Of a DNA stretch of 64,000 nt, positions 46,547 to 57,769 are shown one piece after another (positions within the stretch are counted from its first letter, which is position 1; each line of letters starts with the position of its first letter). The notes under the pieces are model-generated. The model was not told the DNA's origin. It saw nothing but the letters and a program-made list of their open reading frames with translations, and made no database searches. A program made the translations under genes and the position numbers. Source of the stretch: Theobroma cacao (lineage: Eukaryota > Streptophyta > Magnoliopsida > Malvales > Malvaceae); assembly GCF_000208745.1 (NCBI RefSeq), contig NC_030857.1:12474466-12538465 (forward strand), given 5' to 3'.

Positions 46547-49537
46547 TGTCACAACCTGGTACTCCCCTCGAGATCATGACAACTGCCGCGACGTCCAGAT
46601 AGACATTCATTGCCCGAAATGCCAACTGGAACCTCGCAAGGCTTTAATATCAGATTTTCGCACCTCCCCTGTGAGCAACAGTTGTTAAGTATCATGTTTT
46701 GACAGATTATAAACTATTCGAAATCAAAACAATAGAAAAATAATTTTTTCTAATAGGGGCATTTTGGTCATTTTTCCTCAAAAATCTCGAAACCAGCTAA
46801 AAATGTAGTATGCGAGTGGAAAACACATATTTCATAATCAAAAATAAGTTTAGATGTCTAAAACATTCATTTAAAGTGAAACTATATCTATTTGAATATA
46901 ATAAAAATATTCAATAAAATATTTTATTTTCTTATAAAACAATATTTATAGAGTTACCGGTAAATAATTTTTGTAGCGTAAAAGCTAAATAAATTCATAT
47001 ATACTGTAATACAGATAACCAAAGCATAAGATTTAATTTACAGTGACACGTGGGCACACGAACAACCAAAAATATCAAAAGTGGTAAACCTACAGTTTTT
47101 GAAGATGCAAGTCCAACTGTAGCCCTCAATGAAATGAGCTATCTACTGACTATCCTGAGCCTGAAAGGGGTGGAAATGAGGGTCGTGAGATTATATAATC
47201 CCAATGAGTAAACAAATACCATCTAAAATATCTAAAGCTGAGTAAATGGAGACAGATAAAATAGTTTAACATACTATAATTCATCACCTTTCAACTCATT
47301 TCAACCAAATAAAATCAATTCATATAAATCAAGTAATCAACATGGCTTATGAATTTCTTAAAACTTTAGCTAATGCCAAAATGATTCTCGTACTCAGTTG
47401 TCAGGGATACCTTGGCCTGAGGCTATCCCAACCGAGTCCGTCAAGGTTGTTAAAAAGTCATATACGCATAAATCATGTTTTTATTTTGAAAACATAGTCG
47501 TTCCTTGGTGTTGGCTGAGTTCACCCTCACGTGGTGGTTTGGCGTGAAGTGAACTCTAAAGTTTTAACCTCAGGATTTGTCCACCCGCGCCTCTCATACT
47601 GAGGTATGAATATAATAGGGTTACTGTGCCCCTCTAATAGGCTGATCCACGAAACCCGTCTACTGCAGTGACCAATTTATAACCCACCAATTCAATAAAA
47701 TTCAATAGCATGACATGGCAATTATTTTAGTTTACAGCTTCTCAAGGCAAATCAACAGTTCATACTTTTTTAGCACATTTACCAAATCAACCATTCATGC
47801 CAATATTATCATAAGCCATTCAATTCAAACCATGATTTATAACACAACAATTAGTCTCCAATTACTCCATTTTCAAAACCATCTTTCAATTTCAAGACAA
47901 TTTTATAAAATCATTTTCACTCAATCACATTTTGCTTATAAAACATAAAGATTTACCATTTAAACTCATTTTCCATAAAATCACAAAATCGGATAAAAAC
48001 CACTTTAGATAATTAAGACGATAGTAAGGTTACTCACTATTTTGGGAGTCGAATTTCGAGTACTCCGATTCTTGATCCTCGGGTACTATCTCTTTACTTT
48101 TGCCAGAATACTCACCACCTAGACATAATGCACAATAAGCCATTTACTACATTTGTGCTAAATTGTTATAAAACCAATTCAGGCTTTATACTAATGCATG
48201 AAATGGAATGCAAATTGTTCGGATTATCGTCTAAACACGGTGTTCTACACAAATTCAATTGTGTACCTAAATAAAATGGTATTGGCCTAATTCGATCTAT
48301 CACCCGATTAATTGGCCAATACGTCCAATTCAACTCCAAATAATTCCATTTTTCTTCCAATTCTCCAAACCATCAAATACAAGTCAAATAGCATAAAATT
48401 TAGCAAAATCATCTTCACATTTTCTTTTGGGAATTTCGGCCATGGTGGGTGATCAATACTATGATTTTTCCTACTTGATTTTTTCACCGTAATTCATCAT
48501 TTCCTAACCAATTTACTTGAAATAAAATCAAAATCATCATCAATATTCCACATGGAGAATTCGACCAATGAGGATTATGGAAGAACATGAATTTTTCTTG
48601 CTTGATTTTCATGCTACACATCACCAATCAACTAAAAACACTAGAATATCTTAAAATCTAACCAAAACAATCATCAAAATCTCTCTCGAAGTGTTCGGCC
48701 AGCAAGAGACCCATCATGAAATCATGTGATTCAACCATGAAAAATGCAAAGAATGTATGGGAAAGGTAGATCACAAGTCAAAATCAAGAAATCTTACGTT
48801 TGATTGCTTGATTACTTGAAATCCACCAATTTTCTCTTGAATTTTCACTCTAGGTTTTTTGTTCTTTCTTTTCTTCCTTTGTTCCTACTTTGGCCGGCCA
48901 TAAGAATGAATGTGGAAGAGTTCAAATTGGCTTTATAAAGGAAAATATTAAATGGACAAAAATTTGCCATATGTCACCATTCCATTGGTCCATGTGTCAT
49001 ACTTACCCATTAAGCAATCTCTCTCCACCACTTTAAATTCCTCAATTATCCATGATAATATTGGGTAAAATCCATGTGCTGGACAAGTGTTGAGTGGTGT
49101 AAAATTACGATTTTGCCCTTGGGCGACAAAATGACTATTTTACCCCTATGCTCGAAAAAATGCTGAAATTAAAATTCTTCACTTCTCAAACTCAAATTAT
49201 ACTCCAAATGATCAATCTTAGTCAAAAATTCCATCCAACACTCACATCTTAACCTCGGGTGGCAAAATGACCATTTTACCCCTAGGTCATAAAAATTCCA
49301 ATTTGACTCCAAATCGATCCTCAAACTTCGAATCACCATTTTAAGTCATTCTAGGGTTTTAAAATTCTCAATTTCATCTTAAAATCTCTATTTGGACTAG
49401 TTCGAGGCTTAATTCAACTTAATTGTACCATTTGGTACATTGTCGTCCTTTAATAATTTTCGAGGTACCCAAGTAAGCAAACATGCATTCTTATGTAAGA
49501 ATGGCATAATAAACATATTGTAGAGTTGGGCTTGACA
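46547..49537 (-). repeat. Solo Gypsy LTR (family A) inserted in integrase
   Basis: 2991 bp. On the minus strand it starts TGTCAAGCCCAACTC and ends CCAGGTTGTGACA. AGAAT flanks it on both sides (46542-46546 and 49538-49542). Minus-strand parts: TATA box CTTTATAAAG at 48931-48940, splice-donor-like AACGTAAGAT at 48791-48800, hairpin island 47400-47670 with an 8-bp perfect outer stem (47517-47556). No internal region: a solo LTR formed by LTR-LTR recombination, by the usual reading. Confidence 0.9.
47517..47556 (-). other. Conserved hairpin in family-A LTR
   Basis: GAGTTCAC pairs perfectly with GTGAACTC, and an inner TCACG pairs with CGTGA, around the loop CCAAACCACCA (minus-strand sense). The same fold is possible at 15776, 53490, 56896 and 59706. 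Confidence 0.65.
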
Positions 49538-49542
49538 AGAAT

Positions 49543-50257
49543 AGTCATTAACTATAACAAAGTCATAAGATTTTCCTCCTAAGCTAGTTGTGCTTATTAG
49601 ACCAAATAGATCAATATGAAGCAATTCAAGAGGTCCAGATGTTGACGTAATTTTCTTGGACTTGAAAGATGTCCTAACTTGTTTTCCTAGTTGGCAAGCA
49701 TCACATATCCTATCATTTTCAAATTTTAACTCAAGCAATCCAGCAATAAGATTCTTCTTAATTAATTTTGACATAGTACGCATGCTCATATGTCCTAATC
49801 TCTTATGCCATAGCCAACTATCATTTTCAGCATTTGCAACAAGACATACTTTACTATTTACTTCAAGATCTTCAAGAAAAATTACATACATATTTTTCAA
49901 TCTATTTCCTATAAATGAGATTTTATTTGTACTCATATCTATCACTTCACACTTAGTTGAATCAAAGCACACTCTAAATCCTTTATCACATAATTGACTA
50001 ATACTTAGTAAATTATGTTTTAAGCCTTTAACCAACAACACATGACTAATTTGAGTTTGGGAATTTTTACCAACCGTACCTATACCATGAATTCTTCCTT
50101 TTGAATCATCTCCAAAGGATACGGTTCCTCCCTTTCTCTTATCCAGCTGACCAAAGAGCATTTTATGTCCTGTCATGTGCCGTGAACAACCACTGTCCAA
50201 GTACCAAGGCTGTTTCTTCTTGAGTTGAGCTTTTGAACATGTCTCCTTTAAGTCCAA
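49543..50257 (-). pseudogene. Copia protease, GAG-pre-integrase and integrase N-terminal part
   Basis: The frame opens near 50240 with DLKETC and has the protease motif WYLDSGCSRHMTG near residues 19-31 (D.G active site of the aspartic protease). It passes GDDSKGRIHGIG and LKHNLLSISQLCDKGF, then the GAG-pre-integrase block DSWLWHKRLGHMSMRTMSKL. The zinc-binding H..H..C..C set ends with CDACQLGK, and the first integrase aspartate is in LELLHIDLFG. The frame breaks at the LTR insert after VIVNDYS, between the first and second catalytic aspartates. The tail of the apparent frame past 49543 is LTR sequence. A stop near 50258 separates it from gag. Confidence 0.85.
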
Positions 50258-51038
50258 CTCAACCTACAAAACAAAATTTCAGTTTTTCTTTATAGGTACC
50301 CATACTTTGGTAGGTCCTTGAGTGTTAGTTGCAACAAAGGATACCTTAGGAACCCAGATTTTCTTAACTTTCTGCACTGTTCTTTTCTTAAGACACTCAT
50401 ATGATAAATGACCATGTTTACCATAATTATAACATCTAGGTAATGCTTTAGCTAAATTTTTATTGTGGTATACATCTCTTTTTGAGGATTCATTTTTCAA
50501 ACATTTAAGAGCTGTATTTTCATTAAAAGTTATTGGCAAAGCTTCATACTTGTTTTCCAACTCTTGTTTTAAAACCTCAAAGTCTGTTTTTGAGTGTTCT
50601 AACTCAATTTGCAAAATATTTCTTTGCTCAAAAACAGAAGTAAACTCTTGTTTGATTTATTCCAAATCATTTTCAAAAAATGCAGCCTTTTTCTTTAATG
50701 ATTTGTATTTTGAAAAAAGATTTTCAAATTCATCATAAAGGCACTCATACTTATCCTGTAAATCATCATAAGAATTAATGCAGGGGGATGAGGGTACCTT
50801 TGTTTCATCCTCATGTGCCATTAAACAAATGTTTGCTCTTTCCTCAGATTTTTCATCATCAGTTTCAGAGCTTGATGTGTCACTGTTTGACCATGCAGCA
50901 GCCACCATTGCTTTCTTGGATTTCTTATTTTTCTTGGGGGTTTCATCTTTCAGCAATAGACATTCGGACTTAAAGTGACCAGGTTTCTTGCATTCATAGC
51001 AGATCATCTTCTTCTTTTTGTTGGAGTAATTTTTGTTC
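50258..51038 (-). pseudogene. Copia gag C-terminal part with two CCHC knuckles
   Basis: Two frames read in order on the minus strand. The first starts near 51007 with the zinc knuckle CYECKKPGHFKSEC (C-x2-C-x4-H-x4-C), then an acidic, Ser-rich stretch (SDTSSSETDDEKSEE) and a Lys-rich end, with a stop at 50657. The second continues with a coiled-coil-like part (LEHSKTDFEVLKQELENKYE) and a second knuckle, CYNYGKHGHLSYEC, whose second position cysteine has become tyrosine. Two knuckles and a long gag are normal in Sireviruses. The upstream gag pieces are at 54495-54920 and 60682-61116. Confidence 0.85.
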
Positions 51039-51353
51039 CTTATTGAAATACCTCATACTTTGATATAGTGATAAATAAAGTTGATCGAATGCAAATTGAG
51101 GTCAATTAAAATGTTTAAAAGTGATAAAAGACGAAAGGAGTAGTTTAGGATAAAATATTTCGCAAGTGAGAAAATAACAATAAAATAATAATAATTTTAT
51201 CAGAGGAGAATTTGTGAGATAAAAGGCGATTCAGAAGTCAAGTGAGGCATAATAAGGTATTTCAGGTACCAAGGAGACAAGATAAAATTTTTAAAATATT
51301 AATATTTAGCCGGATGTCGAAATCAGTCATGAAGAAGGATCATATGGTTGATC

Positions 51354-51369
51354 CAAGTGGGGGAGAAGA
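51354..51369 (+). promoter_or_regulatory. Fossil polypurine tract inside the chimeric LTR
   Basis: CAAGTGGGGGAGAAGA directly precedes the family-A LTR start TGACAAGCCC. It should lie just outside an LTR, not within. The second copy has the same arrangement near 27744-27759. Confidence 0.75.
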
Positions 51370-53489
51370 TGACAAGCCCGACTCTATAAAAATATTTGTC
51401 ATGACATACATGTGATGGATAGCATGTTTGCATGCTAAGAGAGTCCCAAAAAAAAAAATTTACAAAAGTCGGTATTGTACCTAGAGGTACAACAAAGTTG
51501 ATTTAAACCTCGAACTAGATCAAATAGAGAATTTACGATGAAATTAAGAATTTTAAAGTCCCAGAATGGTTTAATATGGTGATTCGGAGTTTGAGGATCA
51601 ATTTGGAGTCAAACCGGAATTTTCGCTATCTAGGGGCAAAATGGTCATTTGCCACCTGAGGACAAAATGGAAATTTTTAGAAAAGATTTTTGGCCCCATT
51701 TGACTTATTGGAGTAAGATTTGAGGTTTAGAAGTGAAAAATTTTAATTTCGGTATAATTTGGAGAAAAAGGGTAAAATGGTAATTTTGCCATCCGAAATC
51801 GAAAATTTAATTTTTGAAAGGATTTTGATCAAATTTAATTATTTGGAGTGTGAAATGAGTATGAGGAGTGCAAATTATGCATTATGGCAAATTTTCAATT
51901 TTTGGGGTAAAAATGTAATTTTTGAAAAGTTCGGGGGCAAAAGTGTAATTTTGAAAAATTTGCTCCACCAAAACTTTGGAAAAATCTGGAAATTTCACTT
52001 AAGACTTGGATAAGTCAAAGGGAATGCATGGTGGAAAAAGTAGGACAAATGGATGGCTAGAAAAAAAAATGAATTAATAAAATATTTAAAATATGAATAA
52101 AATAATATTATTTCATTAAACAATAAAAAAGGCATAAAAAAATCAGCCCACCCATTCTTCTTCTTCAACATTCGGCCAAGCAAGAAACAAGAGAGAGAAA
52201 GGAGAAAATAAAACCCTAGCTAAGAAATTTAAAGGGAAAATAGGTGGAAATTCAAAAATCAAGTGAAAAAAGGTAACATTTCTTAAATTTGTCTTGTGCT
52301 TTACCTTTCCCATGCATTTTCCATCATTTTTCATGGTTGAATCATGTGATTTGAGGATGATTTGAATTCTGGTCATATGGGTTTAGAGAGAGAAAGTTGT
52401 TAGATAAATTTGATTTTGAGCTATGTTAGTGTTTAGTGTTAGTTTAGCATGTTTATGAGTAAAACAACAAGAAAAATATTTATCTTCTCCATGAATTTCC
52501 CTAGGCCGAATCTAGCCAATGGTATGTGAGGATGAGGTTGACTTTATTTTAAGAGAATTGGGTGGAAAAATGATGAATTATGAGGTTGGAAATTAAATGG
52601 GAATTTTCGGTGCAATAAATTGAAATTTTTACCCACTAGGGGTAAAAGCGTAATTTATAGTCCGGACTGATAAATTGGACCAAATTCACAGTCATTGAGG
52701 TATTGTGGATATAATTGGATAATTGAAATTGAAATGGATGGAATTGGAGTCGAATTGGGGATTTTAGGAATTTACACCGTGTATAGGCGAGTTAGGTCGG
52801 ACACCGCAATTAAGCGATTGTCTAGACATTTCAAATCCTATCTAGTGCATACGCATGGATAAGAGCCTGAAATAATTTATGATAAATTGACACAATTTAC
52901 TGAATTTTGTGTCATGGATTATGGATAGGTGGTGAGTCAATTGTTTCGGGTAAGAGACTGCACCCGAGGGCGGAAGATAGGAGTATTTCTACTCCTAATA
53001 CTGTGAGTAAACTTATTATCGTCTTAATTATCTAGAGTAGTTTTATACAATTGTGTGATTTTATAAAAAAATGAGTTTAAATGGTAAATTGCTATGTTTT
53101 AAGAGAAATTGTGATTTTATAAAATGATTTTATAAATTTTCTGAAAAATCGAATATTGGTTTTGAAAATAGAGTAATTGGAGACTGCCTGCTTGTGTTGT
53201 AAATTTATGGTTTTAAATTGAATGGCTTATGACAATATATGAGCATGAATGGCTAAATTGATTTTGGTGTCAGAATTATTTGTATTGTGTATTCAGCCTT
53301 GAGAGGCTAGATTGCGATAAATTGCCATGCCATGCTAGAATGAATTTTATTGAATTGGTGGAGTATATATTAATTATTTACTGCAGAGGGGGTTCCGTGG
53401 ACCAGCCTATTAGAGGGGCACGGTAAACTCCATTATATTATTACCTCGAACGGAGAGGCGCGTAGGGTATCTCCTGGGGTAAAGCTTAG

Positions 53490-53528
53490 GGTTCACTTCA
53501 CGCCAAACCACCACGTGAAGGGGAACTC
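53490..53528 (+). other. Conserved hairpin in the chimeric LTR
   Basis: GTTCAC..TTCACG-loop-CGTGAAG..GGGAAC: a 7-bp inner stem CTTCACG/CGTGAAG and a shorter outer stem than at 47517. It lies in the GC-rich island 53380-53645 with 'ccagcctattagaggggcac' and 'gccaacgccaaggaacggct'. Confidence 0.6.
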
Positions 53529-54494
53529 AGCCAACGCCAAGGAACGGCTGTATTTTTCTCAAACTAAAATATATTTTAAGTGTATACAAAATTTTAATAG
53601 CCTTGGCGGACTCGGTTAGATGCCCTGCGCAAGGTATCACCGAGTATGAGTTTTGGCACGAGCCAAAGTTTTAAGAAATTCATAAGCCAAGTTGATTACT
53701 CGATTTATATGGATTGATTTTATTTGGTTGAAATGAACTGAAAGGTAATGAAATTACGGTATGATGACTTATTTTAATTGTCTCCATTTACTCGGCTTTA
53801 GATACTTTAGATGGTATCTGTTTACTCACTGGGATTATAAAATCTCACCCCTTCTTCCTATACATTTTTCAGGCTCAGGACAGTTTGTAGATAGTCGAGT
53901 AGGACGAGAACTAAGCTCGGAACTGCATTATAGAAAGTAAGAGTTCACAGTCTTACATCCTCTTGGTCAATTGGAGCCCACGTGTCATTGCAGATCAAAA
54001 CTTATATTTTGGTTATCTGTATTTCTATTCATACAATTTTTACTTTACTTTCATGTGCGAAAAATTATTTACGAATATTTCTATAAAAATTTATTTTATG
54101 AGAAAATAGAATATTTTATTAATTATTTTTGAATAGTACTAGTTGTTAACAATTTGCTTTCAAATGAACGTTTTAGATACTTATTTTGTTTTTAAATCAT
54201 TAAATATATATTTTCTGCTTACTTACTACATTTTTAGCAAGTTTTGAGATTTTTGACGAAAAATTACGAAAATGCCCCTATGAGCCAGAAAATAATAATT
54301 TATTGTTCTTATTTGAAAATGACTTATGATTTTTTTTAAATGCGAGATTTAATAATTGTTGCTCACCGGGGAGATGCGGAAGTTGATGCTAAACCTTGCG
54401 GGGTTTCGATCGGCATTCGGGGCGAAGAATGTCTATCGAGGCCTCGCGGCGGTTGTCACGGGCCCGATGGGGAGTTCGGGGTCGTGACACTTAT

Positions 54495-54920
54495 TTTCCA
54501 TAAAGCACCTTGGTCTTTCCTAAAACCTCTTCTAGTTAGCCTTCGATTTCTTCTGCTCATTAGATTTCTGAATTTTCTTGCAACTAGAGCTAATTTTTCA
54601 TCATCATCACAAAAAAGCTCTTCCAGCTCTTCTTCAAAGATGCTGGCTTTAAGTGCAATGCTCGTTTTCTTTTCCTTTGCTTCCCTTCGGTCTTTTTCTT
54701 CTTCTTCCTTAAGCTCCAGCTTATGAGTGAGAAGAGAACCACAAATCTCATCGACAGTGATGATGTTCAGATCTTTAGCCTCTCTAATGGCAGTCACTTT
54801 TGGTTTCCAGAATTTTGGTAGGCATCTAAGTAGTCTCTTAACTAATTCATGTTCAGGGATAGGCTTGCCTAACTAAATTTATTTGTAATGTTTGTAACCC
54901 TATCAAACATGCTGGTAATG
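54495..54920 (-). pseudogene. Copia gag, middle part
   Basis: Minus-strand coding between two LTR inserts: DITSMFDRVTNITNKF near 54915-54870, then, past a frameshift, CLPKFWKPKVTAIREAKDLN, IITVDEICGSLLTHKLELKE, a Lys/Glu-rich stretch (KEEEEKDRREAKEKK), FEEELEELFCDDDEKLA and RGFRKDQGALWKI. This is the gag (UBN2-like) core and linker before the zinc knuckle. The last ~11 residues of the apparent frame, past 54495, are LTR. Confidence 0.8.
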
Positions 54921-54925
54921 TCTTC

Positions 54926-54938
54926 TGTAAAGCCTAAC
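54926..54938 (+). repeat. First 13 bp of the outer solo LTR, cut by a nested LTR
   Basis: TGTAAAGCCTAAC follows the target repeat TCTTC (54921-54925). The rest of this LTR is at 57770-60676, which ends at the second TCTTC (60677-60681). Confidence 0.7.
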
Positions 54939-57764
54939 TGTAAAACCCGACCCTATAAACACATGTCATGACATACATGCACTGAGTAGCATGTTATTAT
55001 GCTAGAAAAACACCTAAGAATAGACGAAACCCGGTATCGTACCTAACGGTACACTTGAGTTGATTTAACCTCGAACTAGTTCAAATAGAAATTGTAGGAT
55101 GAAATTTAATATTTTATAGTCCAGGAATGACTAAAAATGATTGTTCGGAGTTCGAGGATTCGTTAGGGGTAAAATTGAAAATTTTGATGTTCAGAGGCAA
55201 AATCGTAATTTTTCCACCCGTGGACAAAATTTGAGATTTTGAGAGAATTTAGGTCACATTTGACAAATTGGAGAATGGTATGAGTATAAGGGATGAAAAA
55301 TATGTCTATGGGTAATTTTTCAATTTTTGGGGCAAAAATGTAATTTTTGACTTTCATAGGGGTAAAAGTATAAGTTTCAAAAATTACTCCACCAAGACTT
55401 TGGATAAGTCTGAGAATTTTATCTAAGCTATGAATATGTGGGACAAGTATATGGTGAAAATTTGAAAACAAATGGATGGCTAGAATTTAAGGAATTAATA
55501 AAATAAAAAAATGAATAAAATAATATTATAATATTTTAAAGGAAAAGTCAGCCATTTAAACCCCATTTTAAGTGATGGCTGGCCATAAGGAAGAACAAGA
55601 GAGGAAATAGAGAGGAAAGGAAGAAAAAAAGAAAAACCAAAGAGAAACAAGAAAATTCAAAGGGGAATTGGAGTTTTTCGCCCGTTTACGCGTCTAACGG
55701 TAAGATTTTTCGATTTTAGCTTGATTTTTACCTTTCCTATGCCTTTATTTCCATTAAGCATGCTTGAGGAGAGAGATCAAAAAGTGATATCAAGGGCTGG
55801 ACGAAATTCTAGGGGAGAGAAATTGAAATTTTTAGGTTTTGATTTTTAGTTAAATTGATAGTTTTAGTTAGTTAAATGTGTTTAGAAATTAAATTGGGCA
55901 AGAAATCATTAAATTTTCACAATACCCACTCTTGGCTGGATGCTCAATGCTGTACAATGATGATGAATTGATTTTATTCTAAGGGAAATGAAGAGAAAAT
56001 GATGAAAAACGATTAAACGTGATAGAAAAACAAAGTAGAAAATTAACCGAGTTAATGTCCCATTTTTGGCCGAATTTTCCAAGGAAGGGAGTGAGCTGAT
56101 TTTGTTGTTTTTAGAAGGTTATTGGCTGATATTTAATGGTTAGAAATGTTGGAGAGAGAATGGGATGATTTAGAGCTAAAATGGAGCGCGTTAGCAATTT
56201 ATCGGGCAAAGTGCCAAAAATAGGTTAATACCGCGTTTAAGCCGTTTTAGGCTATTGCATTTCATACCATGCATTAGTATAGGATTTAAGTTAATTATAT
56301 AGTGATTTAGCATCAATGTGATGAATTGTGTAAATTTTTGTAATGTGTCTAGGAGGAGAGCCTTCCGGAAAAGGCAAAGAAGTCGTACCCGACGAGTAGT
56401 GATCGGGGCGCTTAGAAAGCTTTTAGTTTGTACAAACGGTGAGTAAACTTATTATTATTGTAAATTATCTAGAGTTTATTTTAAATGCCCTTTATGTATT
56501 TTATGAAATGAGAACGAGATTAAAACGGGATTTTTGATGTTTTAGGAATAAATGTGACAAATAAAAATATATTGTATTGATTATGAAATTGAGTAATTGG
56601 AGGCTGCAAATTGACTTGAAAAATATATATTTTCCTAGGAATGGCTTATGAGAAATGAGTATATGTGGCTATATTTTGTGAGTGCATTTGGGAAATTTAT
56701 GTAAGTTGGTTTTACTATGCAGGCTGGATAAATAAATAAAAGCCACGTTATACTGTCGAAATTTTATTAAAATTGGTGGGTTAGTCACTGCAGTGACGGG
56801 TTTCCGTGGACTGCCTATTAGAGGGGCACGGTAAACCCAGTTATATAGTTACTCCGGTTGTAGAGGCGAGGAGGGTAACTCCCGGGGTAGTATTAGAGCT
56901 CACTTCACGTCGAACCCCCACGTGAATGTGTAACTCGGCCAACGCCAAGGAACGGCTGGTTTTAAAAATAAAAATGTGTTTCACGTGTGAATATTTTAAC
57001 ACCCTTGGCGGACTCGGTTAGATGCCTCGGCCAAGGTATCCCCGAGGATTAGTTTTGGCTTGAGCCTTGTTTTAATAAAAGACATAAGCCTTAACAACTG
57101 TTTTGGTAAATTACAAATATTTTATGGTTTAAGAAATAAATTGAAAACATTATGAAATGGGTTGAAATTTGTTGTTTAAACTTGCCTCCATTTTACTCGC
57201 CTTTAGATATTTATGATAATGTCTGTTTACTCATTGGGATTGCAAAATCTCACCCACCTCCTTTCCAAACATTTCAGGTCTGTGGTAGCTTGTAGATACC
57301 CTATTTTGTCGAGGATTCCAGTTGACATCTCTACCACACAGACAGTAGGTTTCTAGCACCAACACTGGGTGTATTTTGGGCCACTTGTCATTGTAACCAT
57401 TATTGTACATTATAACTTTGTAAATTTTTGTATGTGTGAATTTATTTTACTTACACGTTACAAAAGATTTCTTACACGTGTTTCTATAAATATTGTTTTA
57501 TATAAAAATACTATATTTTAATCAATATTTTGAATAGTGATATTTATCTATAAATCCTTTTAAAATATTTGTCTTTTGATTTACTTGAGCAGGAAACTAT
57601 TGAAAATTGTTTAAAATGGAATGTTTAAAAATGATTGCTCACAGAAAAGGCAAGAAACTGATATGTAAGCCTTGCGGGGTTCTGATTGGCATTTCGGGTA
57701 ATGAGTGTCAATTGGGACGTCGCGACGGTTGTCATGGGCCCGAGGGAGGTTCCGGGTCATGACA
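54939..57764 (+). repeat. Inner solo LTR (family A), nested near the start of another LTR
   Basis: 2826 bp, TGTAAAACCCGACCC...CCGGGTCATGACA. Flanks are CTAAC (54934-54938) and CTGAC (57765-57769), one difference. It carries the splice-donor-like GGTAAGATTT near 55699 and the hairpin island 56780-57060, with the hairpin at 56896-56936 partly degraded. It inserted only 13 bp from the start of the outer LTR. Confidence 0.75.
56896..56936 (+). other. Conserved hairpin in the inner LTR
   Basis: TTCACG pairs with CGTGAA around TCGAACCCCCA. The outer stem GAGCTCAC/GTGTAACTC is broken in this copy. Confidence 0.5.
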
Positions 57765-57769
57765 CTGAC

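Larger units (their letters stand above)
51044..54489 (+). repeat. Chimeric solo LTR with an internal polypurine tract
   Basis: 3446 bp, flanked by CTTAT on both sides (51039-51043 and 54490-54494). It starts TGAAATACCTCATACTTTG and ends GGGTCGTGACA. The first ~325 bp resemble the first ~330 bp of the TGTAACACC LTR (shared 'gataaaatatttcgca', 'gtgagaaaataa', 'cataataaggtatttcagg'). Then comes AAGTGGGGGAGAAGA, a polypurine tract, and at 51370 TGACAAGCCCGACTC, the family-A LTR start, which runs to the end. It lies inside gag. A hairpin island is at 53380-53645. The other copy, at 27445-28313, is partly deleted. Confidence 0.85.

Noticed and set aside
49409..49542. C-terminal tail of the integrase frame, and the first ~28 residues of the frame at 46542-46625
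   Set aside because: Both come from the inserted Gypsy LTR, not from the Copia polyprotein.
54340..54726. 128-codon plus-strand frame with a Ser-rich tail
   Set aside because: It joins the LTR end to the antisense of gag (the Ser run is antisense to Glu/Asp/Leu codons).
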